Assembly (NCBI GenBank): GCA_963422465.1
Contig: OY730169.1
Span: 186,001 to 250,000 of the forward strand
Direction of reading: 5' to 3'
Length of the DNA: 64,000 bases
Source of the DNA: Lichina pygmaea
Taxonomy: Eukaryota > Ascomycota > Lichinomycetes > Lichinales > Lichinaceae
Shown: piece after piece, positions 10,331 to 20,785 of the stretch
Numbering within the stretch: position 1 is the stretch's first letter
How the letters are laid out: the number at the start of each line of letters is the position of its first letter
Notes under the pieces: generated by a model
What the model was told of the DNA's origin: nothing
Databases searched by the model: none
Seen by the model: the letters and a program-made list of their open reading frames with translations, nothing else
Program-made: the position numbers and the translations under genes

Positions 10331-11804
10331 AAGAAAAAACCCAGTTCTTCAGAAACCAACCTTAGAGCACCACCAGCTACACCAGCTCCCAGTCTCTCCA
10401 ACACCTAAACCAGCCTTCCCACCACTCAAAGCAATATACAGAAAGACTGGAAACTTCTTAACTTCTGGCTGAAAACACAAACAGTTCCAGAACCAGTCAG
10501 AAAAAGCTGGGAGAATCTTAAGCAAAAACTCTCTGCAGAGATACAGACTAGCACAGCCCAACCTCTATTCTCTGGAATTACTAACAAGATTATCCAGGAA
10601 CTTGAAAACCTCAACAAACATCTAGACAGACAAGAGGCAAAACTATCTTATGCACAGGCAGCTGCAAAAACTTCCTCTGCCTAAATTCTACTAACCTCCA
10701 GAATTCTCAAAAAAGTTCTGGTACACCCTGGGCACCAGACTCCAGACATGGCTAACAAAACCTATGTCCAGCTATTCCAAGCTCTCCAAGACAGACTCCC
10801 AAGCTCTTATAACAAACAGATTAGAGTAGTAAGAAAACTCCCATCAGGGGATATTCTTATTCACACAGAGAGCCAGGAAACCAAGCTTTTTCTGGAGAAG
10901 GATTCCTTCTGGACTGCAGCTATCTTCAACACAAAAGCAACAGTCCAGCCCAAGAGATTCCCAGTTCTGGTTCATGGAGTCAGAACAGCAGATATCCAGC
11001 CAGAGAATCTGGAGGACACCTGTAAAAAAATCCAGACTAGCAACCCTTCTCTTGGCAAACAGATCACTATTCTGAGAGTATATTAGTCCAAGAAATCCAT
11101 AGCTCAAAAGAAACAGGTCACCTCTCTTCACCTGGATCTCTCTACTCCCCAACAGACCAACCTTCTTATTGAGAATAGACTAGTGCTGGGACACAGACTA
11201 CATGAAGTGGAGCTCTTTCTGGCAAACACAGTTATTGCACAATACTTCAAGTGCTTTGGCTATAGCCACCAAGCTCATGCCTGCAGAAACAGAACTGTCT
11301 GTGGAGCATGTGGTGGACAACATAAGAGAAGGGCATGTCCAATCTGTCACGGTTCTGGCCCAGTTGCATATCTGGCACAAGTCACACACCTTGCCGGGAA
11401 GTTCTGTCTGCACTGTTGCCTGTTTGCTCTGCTATTGCCTTGTTGCATATCTGGCACAAGTCACGCACCTTGCCGGGAAGTTCCATCTGCACTGTTGCCT
11501 GTTTGCTCCGCCGTTGCCTGATCCCCTGCCTATAAGAACTTCTCCTGCTCCCCCAGCTTCTTCTCTTCTTTTCTCTTTTTCTTCCTTCCTTGTCTTTCGT
11601 CTTGTACATCAATCCAAGTCTCAAGTCTCAAGCCAAGTCAGGTCAAGGTTACCGAATCAGTTAGGCTCGAGTTCAGCTCTGCCATTGCCTTGTCACACAA
11701 TCCCTGAAAACTTGCTGAAGCCAAAATGCTGCAATTGCCAGGGATCCTACCCAGCCTGGGCTAGCACATGCCCAGTACACCAGGAAGCAGCCAAGAGAGC
11801 TAGG
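10331..11804 (+). pseudogene. LINE ORF1 (zinc-knuckle protein), broken and interrupted
   Basis: From about 10331 a frame with a helical, Lys/Gln-rich segment ends in YAQAAAKTSS. It is stopped near 10682 and followed by an open part from 10748 that reads SYNKQIRVVRKLPSGDILIH, typical of LINE ORF1 proteins of this clade. After 11170 the cysteine-rich region begins (KCFGYSHQAHACRN, then CGACGGQHKRRACP). Solo LTR F (11345-11697) splits it, and it resumes at 11698 with KCCNCQGSYPAWASTCP. It is then cut by element A at 11804. ORF1 proteins bind the element RNA. Confidence 0.75.
11345..11697 (+). repeat. Solo LTR F (family of element E)
   Basis: A 353-bp LTR (TGTCACGG..TTGTCACA) with the 5-bp duplication CAATC at 11340-11344 and 11698-11702, inserted in LINE ORF1. 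It has two copies of a unit of about 76 bp (near 11361-11515) and a TATA-like CTATAAGAAC near 11529. It is opposite in orientation to the same LTR in element E. A solo LTR results from recombination between the two LTRs of a full element. Confidence 0.92.
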
Positions 11805-12084
11805 TGTTGCAGTCTGTACTGTACTGTCCTATCCGAGTATAGGATTAGGGCGAGAGGTGGAAGGTGGGTTGGTTCTCGCAGGAGAGGAGTGTCAAGGAGT
11901 GTGAAGGGGTTTGGTGGAACGTGGTGGTGGTGACACCTGATCAATAGCTTTGTACAAAAGGATTGTATTGAAGTAGATCTAGTTGTCTGGATCACAACAT
12001 GAGTTGAAGACAATTGTTCTATAAGGGAACTATCACCAGACTATATAGTGCTGGCCTGTCAAGACAATCAAGATTGTCTTGACA

Positions 12085-12340
12085 GTCTCGACGTCAAGAC
12101 AGGTGAGATTGTCTTGACAGTCCCACTATGTTATGCACCCTACGTCAAGACAGGTGAGATTGTCTCGACAGTCCCACCATGTTATGCACCCTGCGTCAAG
12201 ACTGGTGAGATTGTCTTGATGCTTCATGCATCCTGCGTCAAGACTGGTGAGATTGTCTTGATGCTTCATACATCCTGTGTCAAGACTGGTGAGATTGTCT
12301 TGATGCTTCATGCATACTGCGTCAAGATTCCTGTGTGTGT
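12085..12340 (+). repeat. U3 minisatellite of 51-bp and 42-bp units
   Basis: Repeats of a 51-bp unit (GTCAAGACAGGTGAGATTGT.., with a CCCACCATG/CCCACTATG insert) pass into a 42-bp unit (GTCAAGACTGGTGAGATTGT..). Homologous arrays stand at about 24690-24940, 32200-32380 and 38130-38325 in the other LTRs of A and C. The open frames across these arrays are repeat artefacts. Confidence 0.85.
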
Positions 12341-12420
12341 CTCAACAGTCACGTGACCCCTTGTTGGTTGGTCACTTGACTTCCATGGTGTCCTCTTGCC
12401 TGGCCCGCAGCCTGATTGCC

Positions 12421-12430
12421 TATAAATAAG
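12421..12430 (+). promoter_or_regulatory. TATA box facing the antisense ORF (element A)
   Basis: TATAAATAAG on the plus strand, at the inner edge of the 3' LTR, 80 bp upstream of the antisense ATG at 12501. Element C has the same word at the same distance (32470-32479), and element B has an unrelated U3 with TATATAAAG at 77 bp. Confidence 0.55.
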
Positions 12431-12500
12431 TGGCTCCCATCCCCTGGGTTGTAACACTACCCTTCTCTCCTTCATTCATCATCCTGATGAATTCTTGAGT

Positions 12501-13001
12501 ATGTCTGCAAAATCATGTGCCTCTGCTTACTGAAACCAACTGGCAGCCCAGATCTGTGATTATAACTTTGTGTCACTTGCTCCATGTGACTTCTGTGTTT
12601 TGAACCACAAGCCCTGCTTCTGAATGTCTGACAACAACGATAAATTAAAGTGCGCTGAATGCACTCATCATGGGAAGTCCTGTGTGTCACTTTCTTGGGA
12701 GTTGCTGAACATGACTTGGGATAACCTTCGCGAGGATTTGGCTGTTGATGAGGCCAAGCAGGATGCTCTTGTTGAGCAGCTTGCTGAGCTGCAGGCTTGT
12801 GTGTCCTGAAAGTGAAAGGTTCTTGAAGGTGCTGAAGGCTGAGCAAAGAAGAAGCTCCAGTGCCTTGTTGCTGAAATGGAGGTGGATGGTGAAGACTTGT
12901 CAGCGATAGTTATTGACGTGTCCGCACTGCAGGCCAAGCTGTTCAGTCCTGCCTCTGCCAGAACTGCTGCAGGAGGAGCTGGCAGTTTGTGAGGTTCCTG
13001 A
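12501..13001 (+). pseudogene. Antisense ORF of element A (501 bp), broken by stops
   Basis: A homologue of the antisense frames in B and C, with identical length and no indels. It holds CDFCVLNHKPC, eleven positions, then CAECTHHGKSC: a CX2CX6C-X11-CX2CX6C arrangement, then SWELLNM and a charged helical segment. TGA codons at about 12531, 12630, 12807, 12813, 12840 and 12990 interrupt it; where a homologue is intact at a site it has Arg or Gln codons, as expected from CpG or CpA transitions. It lies between the integrase/chromodomain and the 3' LTR, opposite to gag-pol. Confidence 0.65.
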
Positions 13002-14184
13002 GTGGTTCCCAGGTATTTTCCAAGTCTGGGTAGTTTTTCCACTTGACAAGGTATCACTGACCTTTTCTCTTCAGGATCTGTTCAGCCTTGAATTCCTGTT
13101 CTTCCTCTGGTTGGTAATGAAATGTTTCCTGCAAGGGTGTGCTCTGGTCAGCTAATTCAATCATTGAGATGTGAAAGTTTGGGTGTACCTGAGCGTCTCT
13201 CGGTAGTCACAGTCTGACGTTGACTGGTCTAGTTTTTTCTTTGACTGAAAATAGTCTGACCTTGACATAGTCCAGTTTCTTTGTTCTTGGTTTCTTTGTT
13301 TTCCAATTTCTTGTGAGAAGGTAGACTTTATCCCCCTTCTTTAGCTGAGGTGCCATTTTGGATTTCTTGTCTATTTGATGTTGCATTCTTTCTGAGGTCT
13401 CTTGAAGGTAGTGCCTCATCATTGTGTGTGTTTGTTGTAGAAGCTTGTCATGTTGGAGTGCTTTCTCCGTGTTTGGTGAAGCTCTGCTTGGCATCCTGAT
13501 GTTCGCATGTCATCCAAAATTGGCAAAAAATAGTGATTTCTTTGTTGAGTCTGATCTGTGCTGGTTGATTGCCAGCTGTGCCACCGGTAATAACTGTACC
13601 CAATTGCTGTGGGTCTTGTTGATGTAATGCTGTAAGTAAGTCTCCAGGACTTGGTTTGCTCACTCTGTCTGGCTGTCAGTTCGTGGGTGATAGGCTGTAG
13701 ACATTTTGGGTTTTGTTCCTATGGCTGCACTGATTGTTTTCCAGTAGTTGGATGTGAAGAGTTTGTCTCTGTCTGTAATGATCATGATTGGAACTCCGTG
13801 GTCTCTGACTAATCTGTCCAGTAAGAGGTATCCCAACTGTTCTGCTGTGTGGGTCTCCTTGAATAGTACTGCTATTAGATATTTTGTGAATCTGTCCACT
13901 ATCACTATAATCAAGTCATAGGTGATTCCTGTGACTGGGTCTTTGGACTTGGGTAGCTTTGTGATGAAGTCTATTGACACGTCTTCCCACAGGCCTCTTG
14001 GTATCGTGTTCGGATGTCCTTCTCCATATGGCTTATGTCTTCCATGTTTGTTTTTCTGGCATAGTAGACACTTGCTGATGTAGTTTGTGACATGTTGTCA
14101 GAGGTTAATGACATTGTTCCCTACCTGTTGGATAAGGTCTGTGGTCTTGGAGATTTCTGGGTGACCATGTGCTGGATTATCGTG
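12960..14184 (-). pseudogene. Element A integrase (C-terminal part) and chromodomain, broken
   Basis: Continues the integrase that begins at 20910 and is split by element B at 14184/20786. It contains the zinc-binding CC part, the catalytic core (SIDFITKLPKSKDP at 13980, TDRDKLF, STAYHPRTDSQTE at 13660), the SH3-like region (KKGDKVYLLTRNW at about 13345) and a chromodomain near 13110-12960. Stops interrupt it at several points. Confidence 0.85.
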
Positions 14185-14337
14185 TGTTACGACCCAGGAG
14201 GAACACAGTCTTTATATACTCACAGAAAGCAGCAGACAGGATACTGGACAGAAGTACCAGACAGCGTGACACGGGAACCGGTCACGTGACCGGCGAGACA
14301 AACCAGAGGGTGCTTGCCGCAGCATGCATATGCACAA

Positions 14338-14560
14338 ACAAGTGAGCAAAGTGAGCAGAGCTCACCCAGCTCGCCGCAGCGTGCATGAAAAGTGAGCAAA
14401 GTGAGCAGAGCTCACCCAGCTCACTGCAGCGTGCATGAAAAGTGAGCAAAGTGAGCAGAGCTCACCCAGCTCACTGCAGCGTGCATGAAAAGTGAGCAAA
14501 GTGAGCAGAGCTCACTTATCTCACTGAGTGAGCAAAGTGAGCAGAGCTCACTCTGCTCAC
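14338..14560 (+). repeat. U3 minisatellite with a 50-bp unit
   Basis: Repeats of AAAAGTGAGCAAAGTGAGCA followed by GAGCTCACCCAGCTCACTGC and AGCGTGCATG, three to four copies, the last one shortened. Each unit contains the inverted pair GTGAGC/GCTCAC. Same array at about 20310-20530 and 38918-39100. Confidence 0.88.
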
Positions 14561-14570
14561 GAACTGGGCA

Positions 14571-14579
14571 CTATATAGT
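14571..14579 (+). promoter_or_regulatory. Sense TATA box of the element B LTR
   Basis: CTATATAGT precedes the shared R-U5 half of the LTR. The same word lies at the same junction in A (24641-24649), C (about 38083-38092) and D (39111-39119), so it marks the U3/R border region and the probable gag-pol promoter. Confidence 0.5.
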
Positions 14580-14832
14580 CTGGCGATAGTTCCCCTATGG
14601 AACGATCATCTTCAACTCATGTTGTGATCCAGACAACTAGATCTACTTCAATACAATCCTTTTGTACGAAGCTGTTGATCAGGTGTCACCACCACCATGT
14701 TCCACCAAACCCCTTCACACTCCTTGACACTCCTCTCCTGCGAGAACCAACCCACCTTCCACCTCTCACCCTAATCCTATACTCGGATAGGACAGTACAG
14801 TACAGACTGCAACACTTTGAAGACCCTCAAGG

Positions 14833-16332
14833 ATGAGTACCTCAGGAGCAACCAACCCCAACTTCCCAGATGGAAAGATTAGTGTCACCAAGCCAGACCT
14901 GTTCTACAGCAAAAGGAACAAGGTTGACGACTGGCTCATGCAACTCCAAGTCTACTTTCAATTCCAACCAGAGACAAAGCTGCCTAAGGAAAAGTGGCCC
15001 CTCTTCGCAACCACTTACATGAGAGGCAATGCTTATTGATGGATCAAGCCCTACGTCAACAAACACCTCTCAGGAAACAGAGACCATGACAGCACAACAG
15101 AATGGATGACAAAATGGACATGATTCAAGGATAAGATCAAAAGGATTCTTGGACTATCTAACAAAGACAAAGTGGCTATACAAATGATCCAGTACATCAA
15201 ACAACAACACTCAGCCGCAGAGTACACCACGCAGTTCAAACAATACTCAGTACTGACTGACTGGGACAATGACGCCCTGATGGTCATGTACTGACGTGGA
15301 CTCAAGGAAAACATGAAGGATGAGATCACCTTTGACGGACAAGCAGTCGACATACTGGATGAACTCATCACACAAGCAATCAACATTGATGACAAGCTAT
15401 TCAAGCGAGTGATGGAGAAACACCACAACAGAGGATACAGCCACCCCAAATGGCATGTGAGCAACCACTACAAGCTGCCTAACAAGGCACCACCACATGA
15501 TCCATATGGCTATGCACCCATGGAACTGGATGCAGTCCACCACAAGGGAAGGTTCACGAAGGGAAGGAACAACAAAAAGAGGAAAGCACTGAAGTGCTAT
15601 GCCTGTGGCAAGCTAGGCCACATGGTGAAAGACTGTTGTTCAAAGAACAAGGTGCACTGACAGTAACTTAATACGCTTGACAGAGACTGGAATGTCATCA
15701 AGCCAGAGGACCCACCAGGAGAGGCTCAGCTATCCCTCGAACAATGGGACAACTACGATCAGACATTGGAAGCAGCCCACCAACTGGCAACATCAGGAGG
15801 CAAGGACCTACCAGAACTAACAGGTCAGGACAAGGGACAGGAGCCCTTAACCACCTCTGATGAGGACTGAGACAAACCCACGTCTATCAAAGAAGAAATA
15901 CCACAAGGAAGCTATGCTTACAGCATGGACCCACGAAATCTACAGCACAGCGAACTACAGTGGAGGTTTTGCACAAAGCACTACTGCACCTACCACAAAC
16001 AACTACGAAGGTATGGAGAACATTCACCCTACCACGCCACCTGCCACAAGCATTGAGTCAATTGCGAGAAGGATGTGTGTGAGATCCATCTTTAGGATAA
16101 ACACCAACACACCACATTCCCCAGGCACACACATGATTGGCACGAACACCTCATGTTCTTACAGCAAGGCAACAACTACAACTGCTACATCAACAATTGG
16201 CAGTACTGCCTCAAGCCTGGATGTGACAAGCATCAGCAAGACAAATTCATGAACAGATTCCTCAGAACTGATGGGAATGGCTGGACCCATTGCCCAGTCA
16301 GTGGTAAGACACTTCGATCAGGAAAAGACTGA
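14833..16332 (+). pseudogene. Element B gag with zinc knuckle and Cys/His-rich tail, broken
   Basis: Starts with ATG only 18 bp after the LTR. The retrotransposon gag domain (LFATTYMRGNAY, stop, WIKPYVN; then the AVDILDELITQAINID block) is followed by the zinc knuckle CYACGKLGHMVKDCC near 15600 and then an unusual C-terminal region rich in Cys and His (about 15900-16330, starting QWRFCTKHYCTYH). Stops at about 15038, 15120, 15292, 15658, 15868, 16054 and 16095 correspond to CGA, CAA or TGG codons in the copies at 22887-24386 and 36372-37829. Pol follows in the -1 frame. Confidence 0.85.
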
Positions 16333-16370
16333 ACTCCCTTGTCAAGGGGTGACATCGGGAGCTCAACAAC

Positions 16371-19300
16371 ATGACCCCTAGCAACGCAAAGCACCTGCGA
16401 TTGCCTGTGTCACTACACGCCAACACGCCAGTATGGACATACGCACTTGTTGACTCTGGAGCCAGTGGAAACTACATTTCGAGACAACTTTACGATACCC
16501 TCGGCACTGGAAGGAGATGCAAGCAGCAGCCTTATCAGCTCGCAATAGCAAATAGACAGACAGAGCTAGTCTGCCATAAGACGCAGCCAATGGAAATAGT
16601 TACCGGACACCATGCTGAAAGGATCCACCTTGATATTGTTGAGTTGGCCACTCAAGATATCTATTTGGGGATGCCTTGGCTAAAGAAGCACAACCCAGTT
16701 GTTAACTGGAGAACAGGAGTACTCATGTTTAGGAACTGCACTAACAACACAGCTCAGACCTGTTACCAGCCGCAGAAGGCGTGGACAGATGAGGGAAGGA
16801 GTCCTCAGTGGAACCTCACCGACAGAAAGGACAACTCTCAAAAGAAGAGGTCTGCCTTGACAGGCACACCCCGGAACCAGGTGGCCAAACAGTCAGAGAT
16901 GAAGAGAGAGGAAGTTGTTAACCCTCTGGAGATCCCTGAAGAGTACTGACCTGGGTATGATAACCTCTTTCAGGAAGAGACAACAACAGCAGTGTTGCCT
17001 AAGCACCAACCTTGGGATCATGAGATCAAGTTGCAACCAGGGATGGAGCCAGGATTTGGACCAATTTACCAGTTATCAGAGAAAGAGCTCCAAGTACTTC
17101 ACGAGTACCTGGAGGAAAACCTGAAAAAGAGTTTCATTTGAGAATCTCAATCACCAGCAGGATACCCAATACTATTTGCACTAAAGAAAGACGGAAGTCT
17201 TCGACTTTGTGTGGATTACAGGAAACTCAACGACGTTACCATCAAGAACTGATATCTGTTGCCAAATGCGAACAAATTGTGAGACAGGATCAGCCAAGCT
17301 ACAATCTTTACCAAGCTGGACTTGAAAGGAGTATACAACCTGATACGCATGAAAGAAGGAGAAGAATGGAAGACAGTCTTCAGAACCTGATACAGACATT
17401 ACAAGTATCTGGTTATGCTATTCGGACTCACAAACACACCAGCAACATGTCAAGCATCAATCAACAACATCATCAGAGCACACCTGGACCAAACAGCTAT
17501 TGCCTACCTGGACAACATTCTTGTCTACTCGAACACACAACAGGAACATACCAAACATGTGAAGGATGTTCTACGATGCCTACAAGAGGTAGGGCTCAAG
17601 CTCAACCCAAAGAAATGCGAGTTCAACAAACTGGAAGTTGAATTCCTCAGATACATCATAGGGATTGAAGGGATCAAGATTGACCCTGAGAAGATCAAAG
17701 TGATTCAGCAATGGCCAACACTGACATCAGTTAAGGAAGTACAAGCCTTCCTGGGATTTGCCAACTTCAACTGACAGTTCATCAAGAACTACTCACAGAT
17801 GGCAACACCACTGACAGAACTCACGAAGAAGGACGTGGAGTACCGGTGGACAGAGAGACAACAAAAAGTATTCCAACAGCTCAAGGACACTTGCGCCAAG
17901 GAACCAGTTCTCCTCAACTTCAAGACAGGCCAACCGACATGAATCAAGACAGACACTTCAGATCAGGCAGTGGGAGCATGTCTATGCCAACAGGCAGATG
18001 GCAAGTGGCACCCAGTTGCCTACTACTCACGAAAAATGACACAAGCGGAACAAAACTATAATATCCACAATAAAGAGCTACTGGCAGTCATCAACGCACT
18101 CGAACACTGGAGAGTGTATGTGGAAAGCAGTTCCAAACTCACCATTCTCACAGACCACAAGAATCTGACAATGTTCATGACAACCAAGAAGCTGAACAGA
18201 CAGCAAGTCAGATGGACTGAACTCCTAGGGCAACACAAGTTTAAGATTGTGTACACCCCTGGACGAGACAATAGGAGAGCAGACACACTAAGCTGATGAA
18301 AAGACCACATGGAAGATGATGAACACCAAGGAATGATCTTACAGCAGGACCAGCAAGGAAACCTGGTGCCTCAACCACAGATCAACAAGCTCACGGCAGA
18401 AGACACTGAAGAACTAATAAGGAACTACCATGATAACCCAGCACATGGTCACCCAGGAATCTCCAAGACCACAGACCTTATCCAGCGGGCAGGGAACAAT
18501 GTCATTAACCTCCGACAACATGTCACAAACTACATCAGCAAGTGTCTACTATGCCAGAAAAACAAACATGGAAGACATAAGCTATACAGAGAAGGACACC
18601 CGAACACGATACCGAGAGGCCTGTGGGAAGACATGTCAATGGACTTCATCACAAAGCTACCCAAGTCCAAAGACCCAGTCACAGGAATCACCTACAACTT
18701 GATTATGGTGATAGTGGACAGATTCACAAAATATCTAATAGTGGTACCATTCAAGAAGACCCACACAGCAGAACAGTTAGGACACCTCTTACTGGACAGA
18801 TTGGTCAGAGACCACGGAGTTCTGATCATGATTATTACAGACAGAGACAAACTCTTCACATCCAACTACTGGAAGACAATCAGTGCAGCCATGGGTACAA
18901 AACCCAAAATGTCTACGGCCTATCATCCACAAACTGATGGCCAGACAGAGCAAGCAAACCAAGTCCTGGAGACTTACTTACAGCATTACATCAACAAGAC
19001 CCACAGTAATTAGGTACAGTTATTACCGGTGGCACAGCTGGCAATCAACCAGCACAGATCAGACTCAACAAAGGAATCACCATTTTTTGCCAATTTTGGA
19101 CAACATGTGAACATCAGGATGCCAAGCAGAGCTTCACCAAATGCGGAGAAAGCACTCCAACACAACAAGCTCCTACAACAAACACACACAATGATGAGGC
19201 ACTACCTTCAAGAAACCTCAGAAAAAATGCAATGTCAAATAGACAAGAAATCGAAAATGGCACCTCAGCTAAAGAAGGGGGATAAAGTCTACCTCCTCAC

Positions 19301-19670
19301 AAGAAATTGGAGAACAAAGAAACCAAGAACAAAGAAACTAGACTATGTCAAGGTCAGACCATTTTCAGTCGAAGAAAAAACTGGACCAGTCAACGTCAGA
19401 CTGCGACTACCAAGGGATGCCAGAGTCTATCCAAACTTTCATATATCAATGATTGAACCAGCCGACCAGAGCACACCCTTGCAGGAAACATTTCATCACC
19501 AACCCGAAGAAGAACAAGAGTTTGAGGTTGAACAGATCCTGGCTAGAAAAGGTCAGCAATACCTTGTCAAGTGGAAAGGACACCCAGACTCGGAGAATAC
19601 CTGGGAACCACTCAGGAACCTCGTGAACTGCCAGCTTCTTCTGCGACAGTTTTGGCAGGAGCAGGACTGA
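16371..19670 (+). pseudogene. Element B pol (protease to chromodomain), broken
   Basis: Protease with the active-site triad in ALVDSGASGNYIS (about 16445) and the flap IYLGMPWLKKHNP; reverse transcriptase (LCVDYRKLN region near 17210, then AIAYLDNILVYSN at about 17500, where the usual YxDD reads YLDN); RNase H ([14 protein letters not shown] near 17955, TDHKNLTMF near 18160); integrase (HGHPGISKTTDLIQ, CLLCQKNKHGRHK, then the core MSMDFITKLPKSKDP, TDRDKLFTS, STAYHPQTDGQTE at 18635-18960); SH3-like GDKVYLLTRNW (19285) and chromodomain VEQILARKGQQYLVKWKGHP (about 19526-19585). Stops near 16947, 17140, 17250, 17772, 17940, 18295 and 19011. Confidence 0.88.
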
Positions 19671-20112
19671 ACAGCTCAGCCTGCAGGAGGGACATGTCAA
19701 TGACTGATCAAGTCAAATCCTCACCATCCGACTCCATCTCTTTCACCAAGCACTGAAGCTTCTGCCTTGCACAGACCTTGGCACCCTCCAACACCTTTCA
19801 CTTCCGAGACAGACAAGCCTGCACTGTGGCAAGTTGTTCAAAGAGTGCATCGTGTGTTGCCTTGTCAGCGGCAACATCCTCACGGAGGTTGTCCCGGGAC
19901 ATGTTCAAAGATTCCCAGGACACAGAGACACAAGACCTTCTGCGCCGAGTGCACGCAGCACATTTCAACTTATTGTCTTCTCCCGGCATCTGGAAGCACG
20001 GACAACCACAGAGAACACAAAAGTCGCAGGGTGTACGCGAAACAAAACCCTGATCGCAGATTTGAGCAGCCAGCTGAGTTCGGCTAACAGTTGCACGTGA
20101 CTTTGGAGGCAT
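19612..20112 (-). pseudogene. Antisense ORF of element B (501 bp), best preserved copy
   Basis: The frame is opposite to gag-pol, starts with ATG at 20112 and is open for 104 codons to 19798. It is then interrupted by two further TGA codons before the common end at 19612. It encodes CDFCVLCGCPC, eleven residues, then CAACTRRRRSC (CX2CX6C-X11-CX2CX6C, within the Zn(II)2Cys6 spacing range), then SWESLNMSRDNLREDVA and a helical stretch with heptad-like hydrophobics. The basic second half-site (TRRRRS) would suit nucleic-acid contact. The 3' end overlaps the chromodomain codons on the other strand by about 60 bp. TATATAAAG lies 77 bp upstream. Confidence 0.68.
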
Positions 20113-20155
20113 GACCAGATTTTATCAAGATGATGAAAGATGGAGAGGAGGATAG

Positions 20156-20785
20156 TGTTACAACCCAGGAGGAACACAGTCTTTATATACTCACAGAAAG
20201 CAGCAGACAGGATACTGGACAGAAGTACCAGACAGCGTGACACGGGAACTGGTCACGTGACCAGCGAGACAAACCAGGGGTTGCTCGCCGCAGCATGCAT
20301 ATGCACGAACAAGTGAGCAAAGTGAGCAGAGCTCACCCAGCTTGCCGCAGCATGCATGAAAAGTGAGCAAAGTGAGCAGAGCTCACCCAGCTCACTGCAG
20401 CGTGCATGAAAAGTGAGCAAAGTGAGCAGAGCTCACCCAGCTCACTGCAGCGTGCATGAAAAGTGAGCAAAGTGAGCAGAGCTTACTTATCTCACTGAGT
20501 GAGCAAAGTGAGCAGAGCTCACTCTGCTCACGAACTGGGCACTATATAGTCTGGCGATAGTTCCCCTATGGAACAATCATCTTCAACTCATGTTGTGATC
20601 CAGACAACTAGATCTACTTCAATACAATCCTTTTGTACGAAGCTGTTGATCAGGTGTCACCACCACCACATTCCACCAAACCCCTTCGCACTCCTTGACA
20701 CTCCTCTCCTGCGAGAACCAACCCACCTTCCACCTCTCGCCCTAATCCTATACTCGGATAGGACAGTACAGTACAGACTGCAACA
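20156..20785 (+). repeat. Element B 3' LTR (630 bp)
   Basis: TGTTACAACC..CTGCAACA, the same length as the partner, with few differences (mostly CG versus TG or CA). Confidence 0.94.
20181..20189 (-). promoter_or_regulatory. TATA box facing the antisense ORF (element B)
   Basis: Read on the minus strand this is TATATAAAG, 77 bp upstream of the antisense ATG at 20112. It sits in the first 35 bp of the LTR. The surrounding U3 is unrelated to that of A and C, yet a TATA box at the same spacing is present in all three. Confidence 0.5.

Larger units (their letters stand above)
11805..12456 (-). repeat. Element A 3' LTR (652 bp)
   Basis: TGTTGCAGTC..TTGTAACA in plus reading. The U3 part contains tandem units of 51 and 42 bp between about 12085 and 12340. 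At its inner edge a TATA box points at the antisense frame. Confidence 0.93.
14185..14814 (+). repeat. Element B 5' LTR (630 bp)
   Basis: TGTTACGACC..CTGCAACA. U3 holds a tandem 50-bp unit (about 14338-14560), TATATAG at 14572-14578 and CACGTG at 14283-14288. From the TATA onwards the sequence matches the LTRs of A and C. Confidence 0.94.
14185..20785 (+). mobile_element. Element B: Ty3/gypsy chromovirus inside element A
   Basis: A 6601-bp element in plus orientation with two 630-bp LTRs and the target duplication TCGTG (14180-14184, 20786-20790), inserted in the integrase of element A. It is the same family as A and C in its proteins, but its LTR U3 is of a different type (50-bp repeats). 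Gag-pol is broken by TGA codons. The antisense frame is the best preserved of the A/B/C set. Confidence 0.94.

Noticed and set aside
10748-11804. ORFs around 11183-11933 read as an independent zinc-finger gene
   Set aside because: The cysteine motifs continue LINE ORF1 on both sides of solo LTR F. The rest is LTR sequence.
12048-12356. Open frame of 102 codons with repeats of KTGEIVLM-like peptides (also at 24648, 32148, 38091)
   Set aside because: These are translations of the 51/42-bp U3 minisatellite inside LTRs, not genes.
14338-14560. Regularly spaced repeats resembling a CRISPR array
   Set aside because: The units are directly adjacent, without unique spacers, lie in an LTR and occur in a eukaryotic genome.
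14833-19670. TGA codons throughout gag-pol suggesting that TGA is read as an amino acid
   Set aside because: Sister copies have CGA, CAA or TGG at the same places and host genes use TGA as a normal stop. Mutation explains the pattern.
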